Below, in pieces: positions 5,876 through 6,535 of a stretch of DNA of 6,535 bases (position 1 is the stretch's first letter; the number at the start of each line of letters is the position of its first letter). This DNA comes from Synergistes sp. (GTDB taxonomy: Bacteria > Synergistota > Synergistia > Synergistales > Synergistaceae). The notes beneath the pieces were generated by a model that did not search any database, was not told the origin of the DNA, and was given only the letters and a program-made list of their open reading frames with translations. Location: positions 1 through 6,535 of the forward strand of contig JAEEYY010000247.1 of assembly GCA_016288355.1 (NCBI GenBank), written 5' to 3'. A program made the position numbers and the translations under genes.

Positions 5876-6535
5876 CTTTGATTCTCCTTTCCCGCGAAGG
5901 AAACGAAGAGGTCTTCAAGCCCGGCGCCGATATCGCGCAGCGGCGGCAGAGCCGTTTCGTGCTCCGCGAAAGCTTCGGCAATAGATTCCCTCGCACGCTG
6001 CGGATCGTCTGTAACTATATGATATTTAGAACCGAACATATTTTCGTCCACGATATGGGGGCGTCCCCTGAGCCAGGCGCCTACGTCTTTTTGCGCGGTC
6101 TCAAGGCTGAGCAGACTGTATTCGTAGCGAGAGATCAGCTCAGCGGTGGTGCCTACGTCAAGCACTGTCCCTCTGTTCAGGAACATCTTGCGCGTACATA
6201 GCTCCGCTTCGTCCATATAGGGGGTGCTGACGACTATCGTCAGACCTTCGCTGTTGAACTGGTAAAGCAGCGCCCAGAACTCGCGGCGGGCTACCGGATC
6301 CACGCCCGTCGTAGGCTCGTCGAGCAGAAGCAGCTCAGGTGTGTTCAGCAGTCCTATCGCAAGGGCAAGTTTCTGCTTCATGCCGCCTGAGAGACGCCCC
6401 GCAAAGCGGTCGCGGAAGCCCCACAGCCCTACGCGCGAAAGTATGAATTCTGCACGCTCCGTCACTTCGGCCGCCGCTTTGCCGTAAAGCGAGCCGAAGA
6501 GGTTTATATTTTCCATCACGCTCATGTTCTGATAA
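5863..6535 (-). CDS. ABC transporter ATP-binding protein A (partial, N-terminus outside window; YbhF N-terminal half-like)
   Basis: C-terminal 223 whole codons of an ABC ATPase. The reading frame stays open to the right edge; the first Met seen (6525) lies inside the conserved YQNMSVMEN block, so it is not the true start, and Walker A and the Q-loop lie outside. Visible, numbering from that Met: signature LSGGMKQK (45-52), Walker B LLLLDE (65-70), D-loop GVDP (74-77), and a C-terminal domain with LEDLFVSF (203-210). The switch region reads STPYMDEAELC (100-110): Pro102 stands where active ATPases have His. From memory the N-terminal half of E. coli YbhF also lacks His here, which supports a YbhF-like asymmetric pair. 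The gene end overlaps the ATPase B start by 13 bp, so the two should be made together. Expected upstream, unseen: the rest of this gene and probably a HlyD-type adaptor. Confidence 0.92.
   Translation of the reverse strand, partial: YQNMSVMENINLFGSLYGKAAAEVTERAEFILSRVGLWGFRDRFAGRLSGGMKQKLALAIGLLNTPELLLLDEPTTGVDPVARREFWALLYQFNSEGLTIVVSTPYMDEAELCTRKMFLNRGTVLDVGTTAELISRYEYSLLSLETAQKDVGAWLRGRPHIVDENMFGSKYHIVTDDPQRARESIAEAFAEHETALPPLRDIGAGLEDLFVSFAGKENQRCLR

Noticed and set aside
6523..6525. ATG at 6525 as the true start of ATPase A
   Set aside because: It sits in a conserved internal block and the frame remains open to the window edge; the protein would lack Walker A.
1..6535. CRISPR array, insertion sequence, tRNA or riboswitch
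   Set aside because: No spaced direct repeats, transposase-like frames, terminal inverted repeats, cloverleaf pattern or long structured leader were seen; almost all of the window is coding.

Overview
The window reads as ordinary chromosomal DNA from a diderm (two-membrane) bacterium of moderately high G+C. It holds six genes, two of them cut by the window edges, plus short control regions. A TolC-type outer-membrane channel implies an outer membrane. Frequent ATA, AGG and AGA codons, C/G-ending codons for other residues and the gene families seen make me favour Synergistota (a Cloacibacillus/Synergistes-like organism). That assignment is inference from protein style, not a database match. 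I see no rRNA, tRNA, CRISPR array, insertion sequence, phage gene or attachment site.

Left block, minus strand (1-1319): a predicted HD-superfamily metal-dependent hydrolase lies upstream of mnmA, the tRNA 2-thiouridylase gene, which runs off the left edge. The gap is only 35 bp, so one transcript from a good sigma70-like promoter at 1364-1392 probably carries both.

Middle, plus strand (1463-2359): an EamA/DMT-family ten-helix inner-membrane transporter is transcribed divergently from the HD gene out of a 143-bp intergenic region. It converges on the efflux operon, and a 12-bp hairpin that overlaps its stop codon can serve both transcripts as a terminator.

Right block, minus strand (2394-6535): a tightly packed export operon, read from the right edge: ATPase A (cut by the edge), ATPase B, an ABC-2 permease, then a TolC-family outer-membrane channel. 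ATPase A/B overlap by 13 bp and ATPase B/permease by 4 bp; the permease-tolC gap is 51 bp. The two ATPases resemble the two halves of the tandem ATPase YbhF of Escherichia coli, here encoded as separate genes. Together the products could form an ATP-driven drug or small-molecule pump spanning both membranes. The periplasmic adaptor (HlyD/YbhG type) needed for this is not in view and is expected just beyond the right edge.

The most interesting details are a proline in place of the switch histidine in ATPase A, an A7 run near the end of the HD gene from which a -1 shift would read straight into mnmA, and the stop-codon terminator shared by the convergent genes. I found no convincing previously undescribed system; most of the window is recognisable core and efflux functions.
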